The position numbers and the translations under genes are program-made. The notes beneath the pieces were generated by a model. That model saw nothing but the letters and a program-made list of their open reading frames with translations. It was not told the DNA's origin and did no database searches. From Eragrostis nindensis (Eukaryota > Streptophyta > Magnoliopsida > Poales > Poaceae), in the NCBI GenBank assembly GCA_012490785.1, contig JAAXCT010000042.1, forward strand, positions 186,001 to 250,000: a stretch of 64,000 nt of DNA, read 5' to 3'. Positions within the stretch are counted from its first letter, which is position 1. Every line of letters starts with the position of its first letter. This document shows, in pieces, positions 21,246 to 32,295 of this stretch.

Positions 21246-23358
21246 TCAGCTTGGTGGCGCGTTACCCGTCCCTGGAGAGGAGGACGTTGAGGGTTGCGCC
21301 TTCACTTGCCATACTTGTTTCATCTTTGGTGGTGTCGGTGGCTTGACGGACTTTTGGACGGGCTTCTTTGCCCATAGTCCCGGCCTCTTTGTCGCGGGTC
21401 TCTTGTTCTTTGGACCATACGACATGCCTTCTTTCTCAAGATAATCCTTCATGAAGACAATGAGGTTGTCCTTCTCTCGGGGTTTCACTTCAACTTCTCT
21501 TATGTTTTGTGCATTTGGCCCATACTTGATTGTGATCATAGAGCATTGCTCCATCTTGGGCTGGAAGCTGAAATTTTCTCTTCTCCCATTGAGACGAAGA
21601 CGAACTTTTCCGGCTTCCACATCGATGGTTGCCCCAACGGCACGTAGGAAAGGACGCCCCATGATAAGTGGAGTGTCCAGATCTACCGCCATTTCCAACA
21701 CCACGAAGTTCACGGGGGTGAGGCAGCCCCGGATTTTCACCGGAACGTCCTCAACAATCCCCATTGGACGGCGAGAGGTGGAGTCGGCAAGTTGCAGCCG
21801 CATCGATGTTGGAGTCAAGGAGGTGTAGCCCAAGCTATCGAAGATTGACTTGGGCATGATGCTAACACTAGCACCAAGATCACATAGGGCCTGGCTGAAG
21901 TAAAGTCCCTTGATTGTGCATGGAATGGATGGGATCCCTGGGTCCCCCATGGTAGAAGGTGCGTCTCTTGTCCTGTTCCTCCCTGCATGGTTAGTCTCAC
22001 AAGGGAACATATCTTCTCTTGCGATGATGGCATTAACTTTCTCAAGAACAGGTTCGGGTTGCCCCGGAATCTGCCCAGAACTATCGGTAGGAACAAGAGC
22101 AGCAAGCTGAGCTATTTGAGTTTCTATCATTTTGTTAAAACTCAGCTGGTTCTTGAAAGCAGAAGAGAGACCTTCTAACTTAGAGTTTATGCTTTCTAGG
22201 CTCTTATCATTAGCAGCAAGCTTTTTGTTGATTGATTCATTGATTTTTGCTTGGCCATAAACCAGATCTTTCAAGGAAGGCTGATTATTAAAACCAGAAG
22301 AATTGTTACCTCCTTGGTAAGATGGACGGTTTTGATAGAAGCCTTGTCCTCCGTTTAGACGATACCCATTGTTGTTGTTGTTCATGTAGTAGACATCTTC
22401 TTGGGTATGGTTGTCGGGGCAGTCCTTCCCCATATGGCCCGTGTTGCCACATTCCTCACACGTCATGTGTGAGTCAAGTGCACGAACACTAAAATTGTGC
22501 TCGTCCAAACGCTTGATGAGGAGATCAACTTTAGCAGACAACATGTCCACTTCCTTCACGGGGTGGACGCCTTTTGAGCGTGTTTGGAGTCGTTCATCAC
22601 TCCATCCTTGATTGGCAACCATCTTCTCAATAAGCTCTTTAGCTTGAGTGACAGTTTTAGAGAAGAAGGCTCCTCCAGTGGCAGCATCCATATGAGCACG
22701 GGTTGATGGTGTCAACCCATTGTAGAAATGTTGGAGGATGAGCCAATCCTCCATACCATGGTGTGGGCAGGCAGATATATATTCTTGAAGCCTTTCCCAT
22801 GTCTCGGTGATGGATTCATTGCTGGATTGTTGAAAGCTTGAAATCCTTCCACGGAGGGCATTGGTTTTGCCCAACGGGAAGCGAGGAACGCGGTTGAGCA
22901 ACGATCCCAAGTGTCAATGGTAGCACGGTTGGCGTAGAACCACTGTTTTGCCTTCCCAAGAAGGGAAAACGGAAACAGTCGGAGTCGGATAACGTCTTGG
23001 TTGACTCCGGGGACAGCCGACGTGTTGCATATCTCAAGGAATTGTTGAAGATGAGCATTGGCGTCCTCAATGGCCTTTCCACAAAAGGGAATGGCCTGCA
23101 CCATAGTGATGAGGCTTGACTTGATTTCATAACCCGCATCTCCAGCCGCAACATTGGGCCCAATAGGCACATTGGCGACGGAAGGAGCGGAGTATTCACG
23201 AAGAGTCCTGTCAGCCATAACGGTTGAGGATGATGGTGCGGAAGGTGCGGGTTCACTTGTCGCGAGTCCTTGTGGAGGAGCTACGACACGAGGTCGAGAC
23301 TTCCTACAAGTGACTCTGGATTGTCAACGAAGTTTTGCGGCAAGTCGAATCCACGCAT
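21246..23358 (-). pseudogene. gag-protease of element A, frameshifted
   Basis: Starts MRGFDLPQNF at 23358. The capsid region (LLGKAKQWFYANRATIDTW) is followed by RGRISSFQQ and LQEYISACPHHGM, a CCHC zinc knuckle (CEECGNTGHMGKDCP, about 22428-22470), an Asn-rich linker, and an aspartic protease (ALCDLGASVSIMP with the expected Asp, about 21860-21900; then LIMGRPFLRA). Compared with H there are two breaks: a small shift near 23310 just after the start, and a deletion of several nt near 22883 where H encodes the KFFP motif. It ends in a basic Pro-rich tail. Gag packages element RNA and the protease would cleave Gag. This copy is probably dead. Confidence 0.85.
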
Positions 23359-23474
23359 ACACTATCTTGTTTTCACATCAAAGAGAAAACAGATCAAGGT
23401 TAGCCTGCATGGGCAGTGGTTAATCACATCAAGTGTACTCATGAGCAATCATGGCATTCTTGTCATCAATGTCT

Positions 23475-23492
23475 TCCCCGGCAACGGCGCCA
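23475..23492 (-). other. Primer binding site of A (tRNA-Asp type)
   Basis: The minus strand reads TGGCGCCGTTGCCGGGGA, 8 nt after the LTR end. It is complementary over 18 nt to the 3' end of plant tRNA-Asp(GTC), including CCA. This sets the minus-strand orientation. Confidence 0.9.
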
Positions 23493-23500
23493 GAAATGCT

Positions 23501-25315
23501 TGTTGGCGTTTCTTACGTCAAACCAAAAATACCACCCGAGACCGGATAGGCCAGAGGCGAGTATCCCCGGCGTGGCGCCAGAAACGCCCTCTTTACAGTG
23601 GGTTATGATTAAGTCACTTGCTCGTGTATACATAATAAGCCACAACTAGCAACAAGTGCTAGAAATGTATTATTAGTATTTAAGATAAATGATAATCCGC
23701 AAGCGGACGGATAACCCGTTGTAGCATTTCACCCGAGAGTATTCCAGGGTATCGTATTTATATTTTCCCAAAGGAAGACATGATGTACAAGGAGTTGCTC
23801 ATGCTCATAGGAGTGCAAATGATAGATCATAACACATATCCAATACAGGGGTGAGCAATAGAGGATAGTTGATAGTGGTGACACACACAGAGGTTACCCA
23901 CTCTCGATAAAAGGGAGAGGCACAACTTGGTAAAGGAGACTAAGCGGAAGGTTGCTACTCCTACGGTACAACATTCATATAGGGTGCTAAGTCCTAGCCA
24001 GGTCTATGTCCACACAAGCCAAAGCTAAGAGTCTATGCGTAGGCAACATCGGGAGATCCGGCGCCAGCAGAGTCTGCCCCGCTGTTCCGGCCTTTTAATA
24101 AGTACTCCTGCGCCGTACCCCGACGTGGAGGATTACTTGGGATGGATAGGGCTGTCACTACCGATCCACCTACCTCTACAAACCGGGGGGCACGCCACAT
24201 CCAAGGGTGGAAAGAGATCCCTAGCACCATGCTAGCGTAACTAACCACAACTCTAGACCCCTCGAGGCACCCAGTGGGCGACAAGTCTAGAACACCTTTG
24301 CAGGACAAAGGACCCGAAGCCTAATCATGAGACAACTAGCAATAACTAGTACAAACAAGGGAAGGATCAGATCTAGCACTAAGTTATGCATAAGCGTTCG
24401 TCGCTCAAGAACGAGCGACGAACGAGGATCAATTAAGATCAAACAAAGTTAATCGATGATCGAGTATGAACGAACGAAGAACGAACGATGAACGACGAAC
24501 GAACAACGATGAACGATGAACGAACGACGAACGAACATGAACGAACGACGAACATTCATACAAGATCATGACTGAACTATGAGCGATCATAAGCACACAA
24601 CTACTATATGAACGAAGGAATATTACTATGAACGAACAAGTCTTACAAAGGAAAGGATACAAGAACATACCCAATTCTCCCCAAAGACTTGGGAGCCAAA
24701 GGGCAGCCCTCTACTCAGCCTACTCTACCTAGAGAGACCTCTACTTCTAATGTGAGGAGGAGGGAATGAGCCTCTTGTGTTGTGTGTTGAGAGGAGGGGG
24801 GGTACCCCTCCTTATATAGACTTCTGAGGTCGGTTTGGGGCCTCCACCGCCTTTGGGCATTGATTGCAGGTGGAACCGACCTTGGAACATCGGTTGCAAA
24901 CCGCCATAGAAAGATGGGCCCAGGAGGCCTCCCTGTCAGGTCGGCCGACCTGGCCAGTGGGGTCGGCCGACCTGGGCCTGGCCCCTCCTGGGCTGGATCT
25001 TGGCAGGCTGGCTCCCCTTGGCTTTTGGTCCTCTGTTCCAGGTGCTACGGCCTCCAGATGTTTGGTTTTGTCGGACTTTGGCCTGTTGTCTTGATTTTGG
25101 GCTTTTATGGCGACCGTCGGAAAATGTTGATTTCTGGGCCGCCACTTTATGATACATGTAGACCTGGATATTCCCTGTTTCCCACCTGCACACTAAAACT
25201 AGAGGTACATGTGGAAATAGATTATTTCTAAACAATATGTGTGAGAGAGATGTTAGTCTTTCCTTATTTATTGAGCTAATTGACGGTCAAAATATGGTTA
25301 TAAGGACCGTCAACA
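23501..25315 (-). repeat. 5' LTR of element A
   Basis: 1815 bp, the promoter-bearing copy. It has the palindrome pair at 24939-24950 and 24961-24972, the same TATA region near 24810-24825, and a PBS-like relic at 23564-23580. The G run beside the TATA region is shorter than in the other LTR. Confidence 0.92.
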
Positions 25316-25370
25316 GTAACATGAAGAGCCATCCGACTGAATGAAATGTAGAAGTGTTCTTGTAGTTTAC

Positions 25371-25443
25371 CTAGTAAGTTATCCTCAAGAATTTTCCATT
25401 CGTTTTGTACTCTTTTTATCCACTTGGTTCCACCACCGGTGCC
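25371..25443 (-). pseudogene. UBC23/24 (PHO2-like) E2 pseudogene, upstream exon
   Basis: The 73-nt minus-strand exon encodes GTGGGTKWIKRVQNEWK followed by ILEDNLL. It is bounded by an AACAG acceptor and a CTAG/GTAAAC donor. W-K-RVQ-EW-ILE-NL is the linker that precedes the UBC domain in the UBC23/24 group. The exon leaves one base that completes the codon of the exon at 5122, giving NLL-DTVYV without a shift. The 20.1-kb gypsy A lies in the intron between them. Without it and one TSD copy that intron would be 113 nt. Confidence 0.7.
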
Positions 25444-25599
25444 CTGTTAATTGAACGCCGTAGCAGAAATCAACAAGTTAGCATAAGAAAACTGATAGAA
25501 TAATTAAAAAATTACCCACAACACACATGTAGATTTATTGAGTTTTGAAAATGATGCAAGATTTACTTGTTATCTTGTTTGACTAGTTAGGAAGGATAA
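25444..25599. other. Remnant of the next E2 intron, up to the copia C junction
   Basis: AT-rich sequence upstream (minus strand) of the E2 exon, starting with its acceptor. It gradually meets DNA alignable to the copia LTR tail. The exact junction with element C lies somewhere in 25450-25605, and no target duplication is visible. Confidence 0.4.
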
Positions 25600-25604
25600 G
25601 GACT

Positions 25605-25730
25605 CTCCTTAGTGTGCTTTCATATGCTTTAGTTATATGCATGCTAGGAGTTGATTGGGCGGAAGTTTAGTGAAGTAGTTTTAGAGTGTTACCGATTCAC
25701 CCCCCCTCTCGGTCACACGTTCCTTACAAG
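25605..25730 (+). repeat. 5' LTR remnant of copia C
   Basis: Matches the last part of the B LTR (CTCCTTAGTGTGCTTT, GCTAGGAGTTG, ACCGATTCACCCC, CTCTCGGTCACACG) and ends CCTTACA. The LTR start is missing, so no target duplication can be found. Confidence 0.8.
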
Positions 25731-25732
25731 TG

Positions 25733-25744
25733 GTATCAGAGCCA
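25733..25744 (+). other. Primer binding site of copia C (tRNA-iMet)
   Basis: TGGTATCAGAGC two bases after the LTR end, identical to that of B. Confidence 0.92.
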
Positions 25745-25802
25745 AGTGCTCAAATTAGGGCTTAACCGCCTTTGAGTTGTGACCGGGATTGAGTGCGGAA
25801 AA

Positions 25803-28800
25803 ATGGGCGACACTCTAGACAATTTTGCTAGTGCTACCGCCGACTTACCTATGATTGTGCCTTTAGATATTGCTCTTAGTGATAATGCATACTATGATCT
25901 TCTTTATGATTTTGAGACTCTCGAGTACAATGTTCATGAGGGTGTGACTCACTTTGCCTTTCGCTTGTATGATCTTGCTAGGAAACTCACTTCTCGTAGA
26001 GATTGCACCATCACTCACAAGAATGTTGTGAGACATCTCGTGTGAGCTCTACCTTCTTCTCTATTTGGCTATCTCCCAATGTGCCAAGTAGAGGAGATGG
26101 AGAAGATGCCTTATGATGATGTGGCTGCTCTCCTTTCCTCTTATGAGGAAGCTATCTTGAAGGCCAAGGCAAATAGAGCAAGTGTCAATCAAGCTACTAG
26201 TGCTCATCCTCTATGTCAAGCTCAACCGCTACATCAAGCTCAACCTCTACATCAAGCAAATGCTCAACCTCTACATCAAGCTCAACCTCAATCTCATGAT
26301 GATCAAGGTTCCTCTAGGAGAGATGGGGAAGAAGGTTATCTCAAACTATGTGATGAGTTGGACCACACCTCTGTGAAGCCCAATGAAGATCTAGTGGAGT
26401 TTGCTTTTCGGATGGATTCTCTCATCAAGAGCATTAATGAGAACAAGCATTGGATAATCACCAAGGAGGAAGGTCTCAAGAGATTCATTGATGCTCTACC
26501 CAAGGATAAATATGGAGACCAAATTGAGTTTGAGAAAGTAGACTTTAGTCTCAATTCAATTATGGAAATCATTGAGATCATCACAAGAAGACGTGCTCGT
26601 GCTATGCTTTCAAGCTCCTTCAAGACTCCAAGTGATGATGAGATGGAAGTGGAAGAGAACAAGATTCCTACTTATTATTGTGAAGATGCTTCTTCAAGTG
26701 ATGATGAAGCACCGGTGCTACTTGACATGATCCGAGGGGATATAACATCTTTGTCTTCTCCCTACTTGGATTACTATATGGAGCATGATCCATGGGTAGT
26801 GGAGTCACCATACTATCATCTTCTCCATGACTTTGATGAATTTCACAAGAAGGAAGATGAGACTCTACTTGATGCCTTGATAAGATTAAGAGTGATTGTG
26901 GCAAGAGTAAATTCCTTTGAGGGAAGAAAGAAGTTGAGCGAAGTTCAAGCAATCAACATGATGCTCTCCATTGTGCCCAACAACAAAAGATCTCTCATCA
27001 TGGATGACATTGGAAATGAATTGGAAGGGATGCCTCTAGAAGAGGCTATCTATATCATCATGTCTTATGAAAACCAAGTCACCAACATCTTAGAATACTA
27101 TGCTCCTAGTGATGACCTTGCGAGGTTCAATGATCACTGTCTTGGAAATCTCAATGTTCATATGGGTCATGAAGATTGGACTTATCAAGGATTTGATCGT
27201 GAAACCAAGAAAATAGTAGAAGATCTTGATTTGGATTTCATCAATGGTGTTCCAATGGCCTATATCAAGAGCAAGCAAGAAGAAGAAAAAGATATCTCAA
27301 TGGATGAATCTCAAGATGATAACCCCACCTTGAGTCTTATGGCTACTTCCAAGGTGAATTATAAAGTTGGTGGAAGTGATTGGGTCTTGGATAATGGTTG
27401 TACTCAACATATGACGGGAACTCCCTCTATGTTCACTTCTTTAGATGATGATTGTGGTCATGAGAAAGTCACATTTGGGGATAATTCAAAAGGAAGAGTG
27501 AGAGGACTTGGCAAGGTGGCAATCACAAATGATCTCTCGATCTCCAATGTTCTTCTTGTAGAGTCCTTGAACTTCAATCTTCTATCGGTTGCACAAATAT
27601 GTGATCTTGGTTTCTCATGCAACTTTGATGACAAGGGGGTTGTTCTTCATAATGAGGCAATGGAACTCACAATCAAAGGATTTTGGCACAACAACTTGTA
27701 CATTGTGGACTTCAAGACCAATATTGTTGCTCCAAGCACATGTCTCGTCACAAGATCATCTCTTGGTTGGTTGTGGCATCGAAGACTTGCACATGTTGGA
27801 GTGAACCATCTCAAGCAAGTGATGAAGAAGAAGCTAGTGAGAGGAGTCAAGGATGTCATCTTTGAGAAAGACAAACTTTGTAGTGCATGCCAAGCGGGAA
27901 AACAAGTAGCATCACCTCATCCTTCCAAAAGTTTCATGTCAACCTCAAGACCCTTGGAGTTATTGCATATGGATTTATTTGGGCCAACTACCTATAAGAG
28001 CTTAGGTGGCAATCTCTATTGCTTGGTAGTAGTGGATGATCACTCAAGGTACACTTGGGTGTTCTTTCTTGAGAACAAGAGTCAAGCTATCGGTATCTTC
28101 AAGATGTTTGCTAAGAGGGTGCAAATTGAATATGGACATCATATCAAGAAGATTCGGAGTGACAATGGGACCGAGTTCAAGAATTCTATCATAGAGGACT
28201 ATTGTGATGAGATTGGAATCAAACATGAGTTCTCGGCTACCTACACTCCTCAACAAAATGGGGTAGTTGAGAGGAAGAACAAGACACTCATCACCTTAGC
28301 TCGTGCTATGTTGGATGAATATAATACTCCGGAAAAATTTTGGGCGGAAGCGGTCAACACCGCATGCTACACTATCAACCGCATCTATCCTCACAAGCTA
28401 TTGAACATGACTCCATATGAAGTGATAGTCGGGAGAAAGCCAAATGTTTCATACTTCCGAGTGTTTGGTTGCAAGTGCTATATCTTCAAGAAGAGGGAGA
28501 GACTTGGAAAGTTTGAGAAGAGGACCGATGTGGGCATTCTTGTTGGATACTCAGGAACCTCCAAAGCCTATCGTGTGTTTAACTCTTCCACCGGCTTTGT
28601 TGAGGAATCATGTGATGTACAATTCGATGAATCTCATGGGTCTCAAGAAGAGCTTCCATCTTCTCGTGATACAAACGATGAGCCCATGAAGGATGCTTTG
28701 AAGGAGATGCCCATTGGTGAAGTACTTCCTCGGGAAGATGGACCTTCTACTCCACCACCTCCAACCTCTTCATCAATCTGTGCTACTACAAGTACAAGTA

Positions 28801-29338
28801 CAAGCTCTACCTCAAGTGAACAACTACATCAACCATCCTCAAGTGAACCGCAACACACTTCATCAAGTGATCTACATCAACAATCTACAAGTCAAGCTAC
28901 TCCAAGCGAACCTTCTACATCTACTACAAGCACACCTCAAGTAGAAGACTCGGGATCACCAGTCAACAAGACGTGCACATTTCCAAGGAGCAAGCCGCTC
29001 ATGATGCACAAGATACTTCACCGGCTCCTCCTCCACCACAACAAGAACCTCCGAAGAAGCATGTCCCCATTTCTAAGGGTCATTCACGTGACCTTATCAT
29101 TGGGAGTCCTTCTCAAGGGATTAAGACACGAAGGAATCAATACAAGCCAAATTATTCTAATCAAGCTAATGTTGTTGAAAATTATTCTTTTGTGTCCTCC
29201 CTAGAGCCAAAGACGGTTGAAGAAGCCCTACAAGATGACAAGTGGATGCTCTCCATGCAAGAAGAATTGAACAACTTCAAGAGGAATGATGTATGGAAGT
29301 TGGTGAAGCGTCCCAAGAGGGCAAATGTTGTGGGTGCC
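25803..29338 (+). pseudogene. Copia C polyprotein, Gag-protease-integrase, truncated
   Basis: ATG at 25803 (MGDTLDNF). TGA at 26043-26045 stands where B encodes Arg, a likely CGA to TGA change. The frame then runs open to 28963 through capsid-like units 2 and 3, the protease (LDNGCTQHMTG, with Asn where B has Ser, so the DSG motif is DNG), WHRRLAH, CSACQAGK and an integrase core with D-D-E (MDLFGP, RSDNGTEF, NGVVERKN). A repeat stretch rich in Gln, His, Leu and Pro (26200-26300) is specific to C. A frameshift near 28963 in the Ser-rich linker is followed by open frame to RPKRANVVGA, where gypsy F starts. Confidence 0.87.
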
Positions 29339-29349
29339 TGTTGGCGGTG
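29339..29349 (-). repeat. First 11 bp of the gypsy F LTR
   Basis: TGTTGGCGGTG starts the F LTR directly after the interrupted copia C codon. Its last five bases (CGGTG) are the left target duplication of solo LTR D, and the LTR goes on at 30824. Confidence 0.75.
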
Positions 29350-30823
29350 TGTTGGTCGTATCTACGCACCCACTTATATACCGCAAGAGCACGGTGTACA
29401 GTTGTAGTCTTTTTCCCCTAGAAGAGTATTCCAAGGTTTAATCGAACCACAAGGACCTATTAAGCAAAATCATCAGTAAAAGAGTTAGCCAAGCTTTCTA
29501 GTGAGCGTGAGCGTGGGTTTCAGGAAAACAGGGTGTTGTGCCGATCGGCACAGGGGATGTGCCGGTCGGCACCAGGGTGAAGTTGTCCGAAGTTGTGTCC
29601 GAAAAGCCTAGGAACAGATTAGATCATGGGGTAAGTTAGCCAAGTCTGCTAGTTGAGATCGTAACCGAAAAGCTTAATCGAATAGCATCATAAACGGGAT
29701 TACTCAATTATTGATAACCGAAGATCGATAGGTCAAGACCCCTTTCCGACGAGCCCTGTCACGACCAATCGCCGTAATCGGTAGCCTCTTCCTACTCTAC
29801 ACATCATCTCAAGGATCATCGCGTATGCATTAGCGGCTGTGGAGGTACAGAGACAACGTGCAATTATGGCGCATTACAAGATCCCAATGCTACTTTAACC
29901 ACGATGGAGATAGTGAGAGAACGAATCTTGTCACTTCTTTTTGCCACCACAATCAAGATAACATCTAATACTTAGTCGTCACTAAGCGTAGGAACAAGCA
30001 CATGTAAAGACCATAAAATCCAGGCAATCAATAATCAAAACCATTCATCAACATATTCAACCATACTTTGATAATACATAGTGCAAGATACATCACCATC
30101 TAGTCGGCCTACCTTGATGGATCACCTCTTCAACACCAGTGGTTCTTGATCTAACAACTAGAGAACATGAAGAACGGGGCAAAGCCCCGGTGGCTCTAAA
30201 CTTACTAGCTGTGTTGTCCCTCTGGCGGCGGATCCTGAAACCCTAGGGCTTTTACAAGTTTATATAGGGTTGTACATCAGGAAGGAAAGGATTCTCGGGA
30301 AAAGAGTCCTTGTGCCGATCGGCACATGGGTTGTGCCGATCGGCACACCTTGTGTCCAGCTCGGGTTCCTCCCTAAGTCGGTTCCGAAGTCCTAGGTAGC
30401 TTCCATGTGGGCCTTCCAATCAGTTTTCTTCGAGATCAAGTCTTGTATTGCTCTTTCAAATCTTCGAGTATCTTTTATCTCTTCGTGATGAATATCTCCC
30501 AAGATTGGTTCGGATAGCTTCCTTCTAGAATAAACTGAATGGTGGGCCAGCTTCAGTGGCCTTGGGGTCCCATGTGCCGGTCGGCACATGGCTGTGCCGA
30601 TCGGCACAGTGGGCCTTTTCTGCTGGTTCTCTTCTCTTTAGGTCCAGATCAGCCTTAATGTCCAGAATGTCGTCCTTTTCATCTGTTTCTGCAATAAAGC
30701 TCTAGAACGACATATATACAAATATGGTGCTATTATCAAGGGTTAACGGCCTATAATGATGACATTTATGCTCTAAATAAGGCGCAGTTGGCATATAAAA
30801 TGGTATGCTAGAAATCGCCAACA
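29350..30823 (-). mobile_element. Solo LTR D (same family as element E)
   Basis: 1474 bp starting TGTTGGTCG and ending GCCAACA, clearly homologous to the E LTRs over its length, with CGGTG on both sides (29345-29349, 30824-30828). No internal region or second LTR follows. This is the product of LTR-LTR recombination. It holds three palindrome pairs (29538/29559, 30313/30334, 30574/30594). Confidence 0.88.
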
Positions 30824-32295
30824 CGGTGATTATGTGTGTTATTAATTTTCCATTAATTCCGCAAGCGCACGGAACACCATTGTAGCATTTCACCTTGGAG
30901 TATTCCAGGGTTATCGTATTTATATTTCCGCAGGGAAGTAGAGCGGTAGGAAGTTGAATGTTAACAAAGTAGATACTATTATGTGAAATAACAATACCTT
31001 ACTTCATACGGGGGTAAGAAGGGGTACATGATATATGGGTGGCACTCACCATATAATCCAAGAAATAAATAAGAAGTATAAGTTACAGTGGGAGAACAAC
31101 GAGATAGAGACAAAGATTCCTATGTGTTAATCTTACATCTATTTACTTCTAGCAATTAATTCTACAAGATTATTTACTATAGCTAAGGTCATACACACTC
31201 AAGTCATGTTGTTTCGGAGCACGGTTATTATGCCGAGGTTGGTACTGAACCCCAAAACTGCAGGTTCCTCTCGGGAACTAACCGCTATTGAAAACCCGGT
31301 TAGGTTGCCTTATACGTGGCGGATTACAAAGGCCTGACACGCCTGTCACACGTGGGGCTACCGTCCTCCGTAAAGACAAACGCCAATCGTGCATAGGTAT
31401 AGTTCTAAGCACCGCGCTTACAACTACCCTAGAGGAACTACCCTTGATCGAGAGAGCAGCCCTATCTAAGAATGTAGCACAGCTTTCACTAAGCACGACC
31501 TCCATATCGGCAAAGCACTCACTCGTACTACTTAGACACAATCACGAAACCCACAACAAGACTATTATGAGTACTAACTTAACTAAATAAATAAACTTAA
31601 ATAGAAAAGAATTACTAAAAGAAATAAATAAAGAATAAACTAAATAATTATAGAAATAATTATATAAATAATAAAAGAGTATTTCTACTAGAGTTAGGAT
31701 ACAAGAACAATACCGAAACTCCGAGAAGACTTCCGGAACCTCGAGAAGAGCTCTCACTCTACTCTACTCTACTCTAACTCCCAACTAAATAACTCTACTT
31801 CTACAAATGAGTAATGGATCTCTTGGATCAGTGAGGTGCGAGTTGTTCCACTGCCGCCCGGGGGTATTTATAGTCGTTTTAGGACAGGGGGAGCTTTATA
31901 GCAGAAGATGGAGTGGCGGGGCCGCCAAGCTAGGCCGGCCGGCCTACCAGGGGGGCCGGCCGGCCGTCCATCGTGGCGGTTCGCCACCGCCTTTGCTGTG
32001 GACGCTCCTGATTGCCTCCTGACGTCGGTCCGAAGGTCGGTTACTCCGTGGGGGCGGTGGAACTGGAGTGAGGGCCAAGTTTTGGCCCATTTGGCCCACC
32101 TTCTAGAACGTCGGTGGAATCCTCCAGGCTGGGCCTTTGTTTCTACGTGATTTGGCCCGTTTCCAGCCCATTGTATGAAGGCCAAGGCCTTTGGCCACCA
32201 AGTGGGGCCGGCCGGCCTGCCTTTTCCTCAGTGCAGGCCTTGTTTAATCCAAAATTCACTCCTGCATCCAAAATACACCAAAACTCGTGGAAGTG
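30824..32295 (-). repeat. Gypsy F LTR, main segment
   Basis: Continues the F LTR after D. It has the gypsy-wide string CCGCAAGCGCACGG near 30858, the palindrome pair AGGCCGGCCGGCCT (31932-31945) and GGCCGGCCGGCC (31954-31965), a third copy near 32205, and TATTTATAG (31865-31873) as the TATA box on the minus strand. It is broken at 32295 by element G and resumes at 62693. Confidence 0.75.

Larger units (their letters stand above)
5186..25315 (-). mobile_element. Gypsy element A, non-autonomous, full length with nested copia B
   Basis: LTR retrotransposon with two LTRs (5186-7010 and 23501-25315) that begin TG and end CA. It is flanked by the 5-bp duplication GTAAC (5181-5185, 25316-25320). 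On the minus strand the order is LTR, tRNA-Asp PBS, gag-protease (23358-21246), ORF2 (from 20309, split by copia B, to 8494), a 1.4-kb non-coding tail, PPT and LTR. Nothing in it resembles reverse transcriptase, RNase H or integrase. Without B it would be about 9.9 kb. Gag and ORF2 match those of G and H, so they form one superfamily. The LTRs differ at several sites by eye, so it is older than H and E. Confidence 0.92.
25605..29338 (+). mobile_element. Copia element C, truncated at both ends
   Basis: Same family as B but on the plus strand. It keeps only the last part of its 5' LTR (about 25605-25730), the PBS and the coding region up to the start of RT, where gypsy F cuts it at 29338. The rest of C would lie beyond F, outside the window. 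It sits next to an intron of the E2 pseudogene. Confidence 0.85.

Noticed and set aside
23475..23492. Possible tRNA-Asp gene end
   Set aside because: Only the 18-nt 3' end is present, always next to an LTR; it is a primer binding site.
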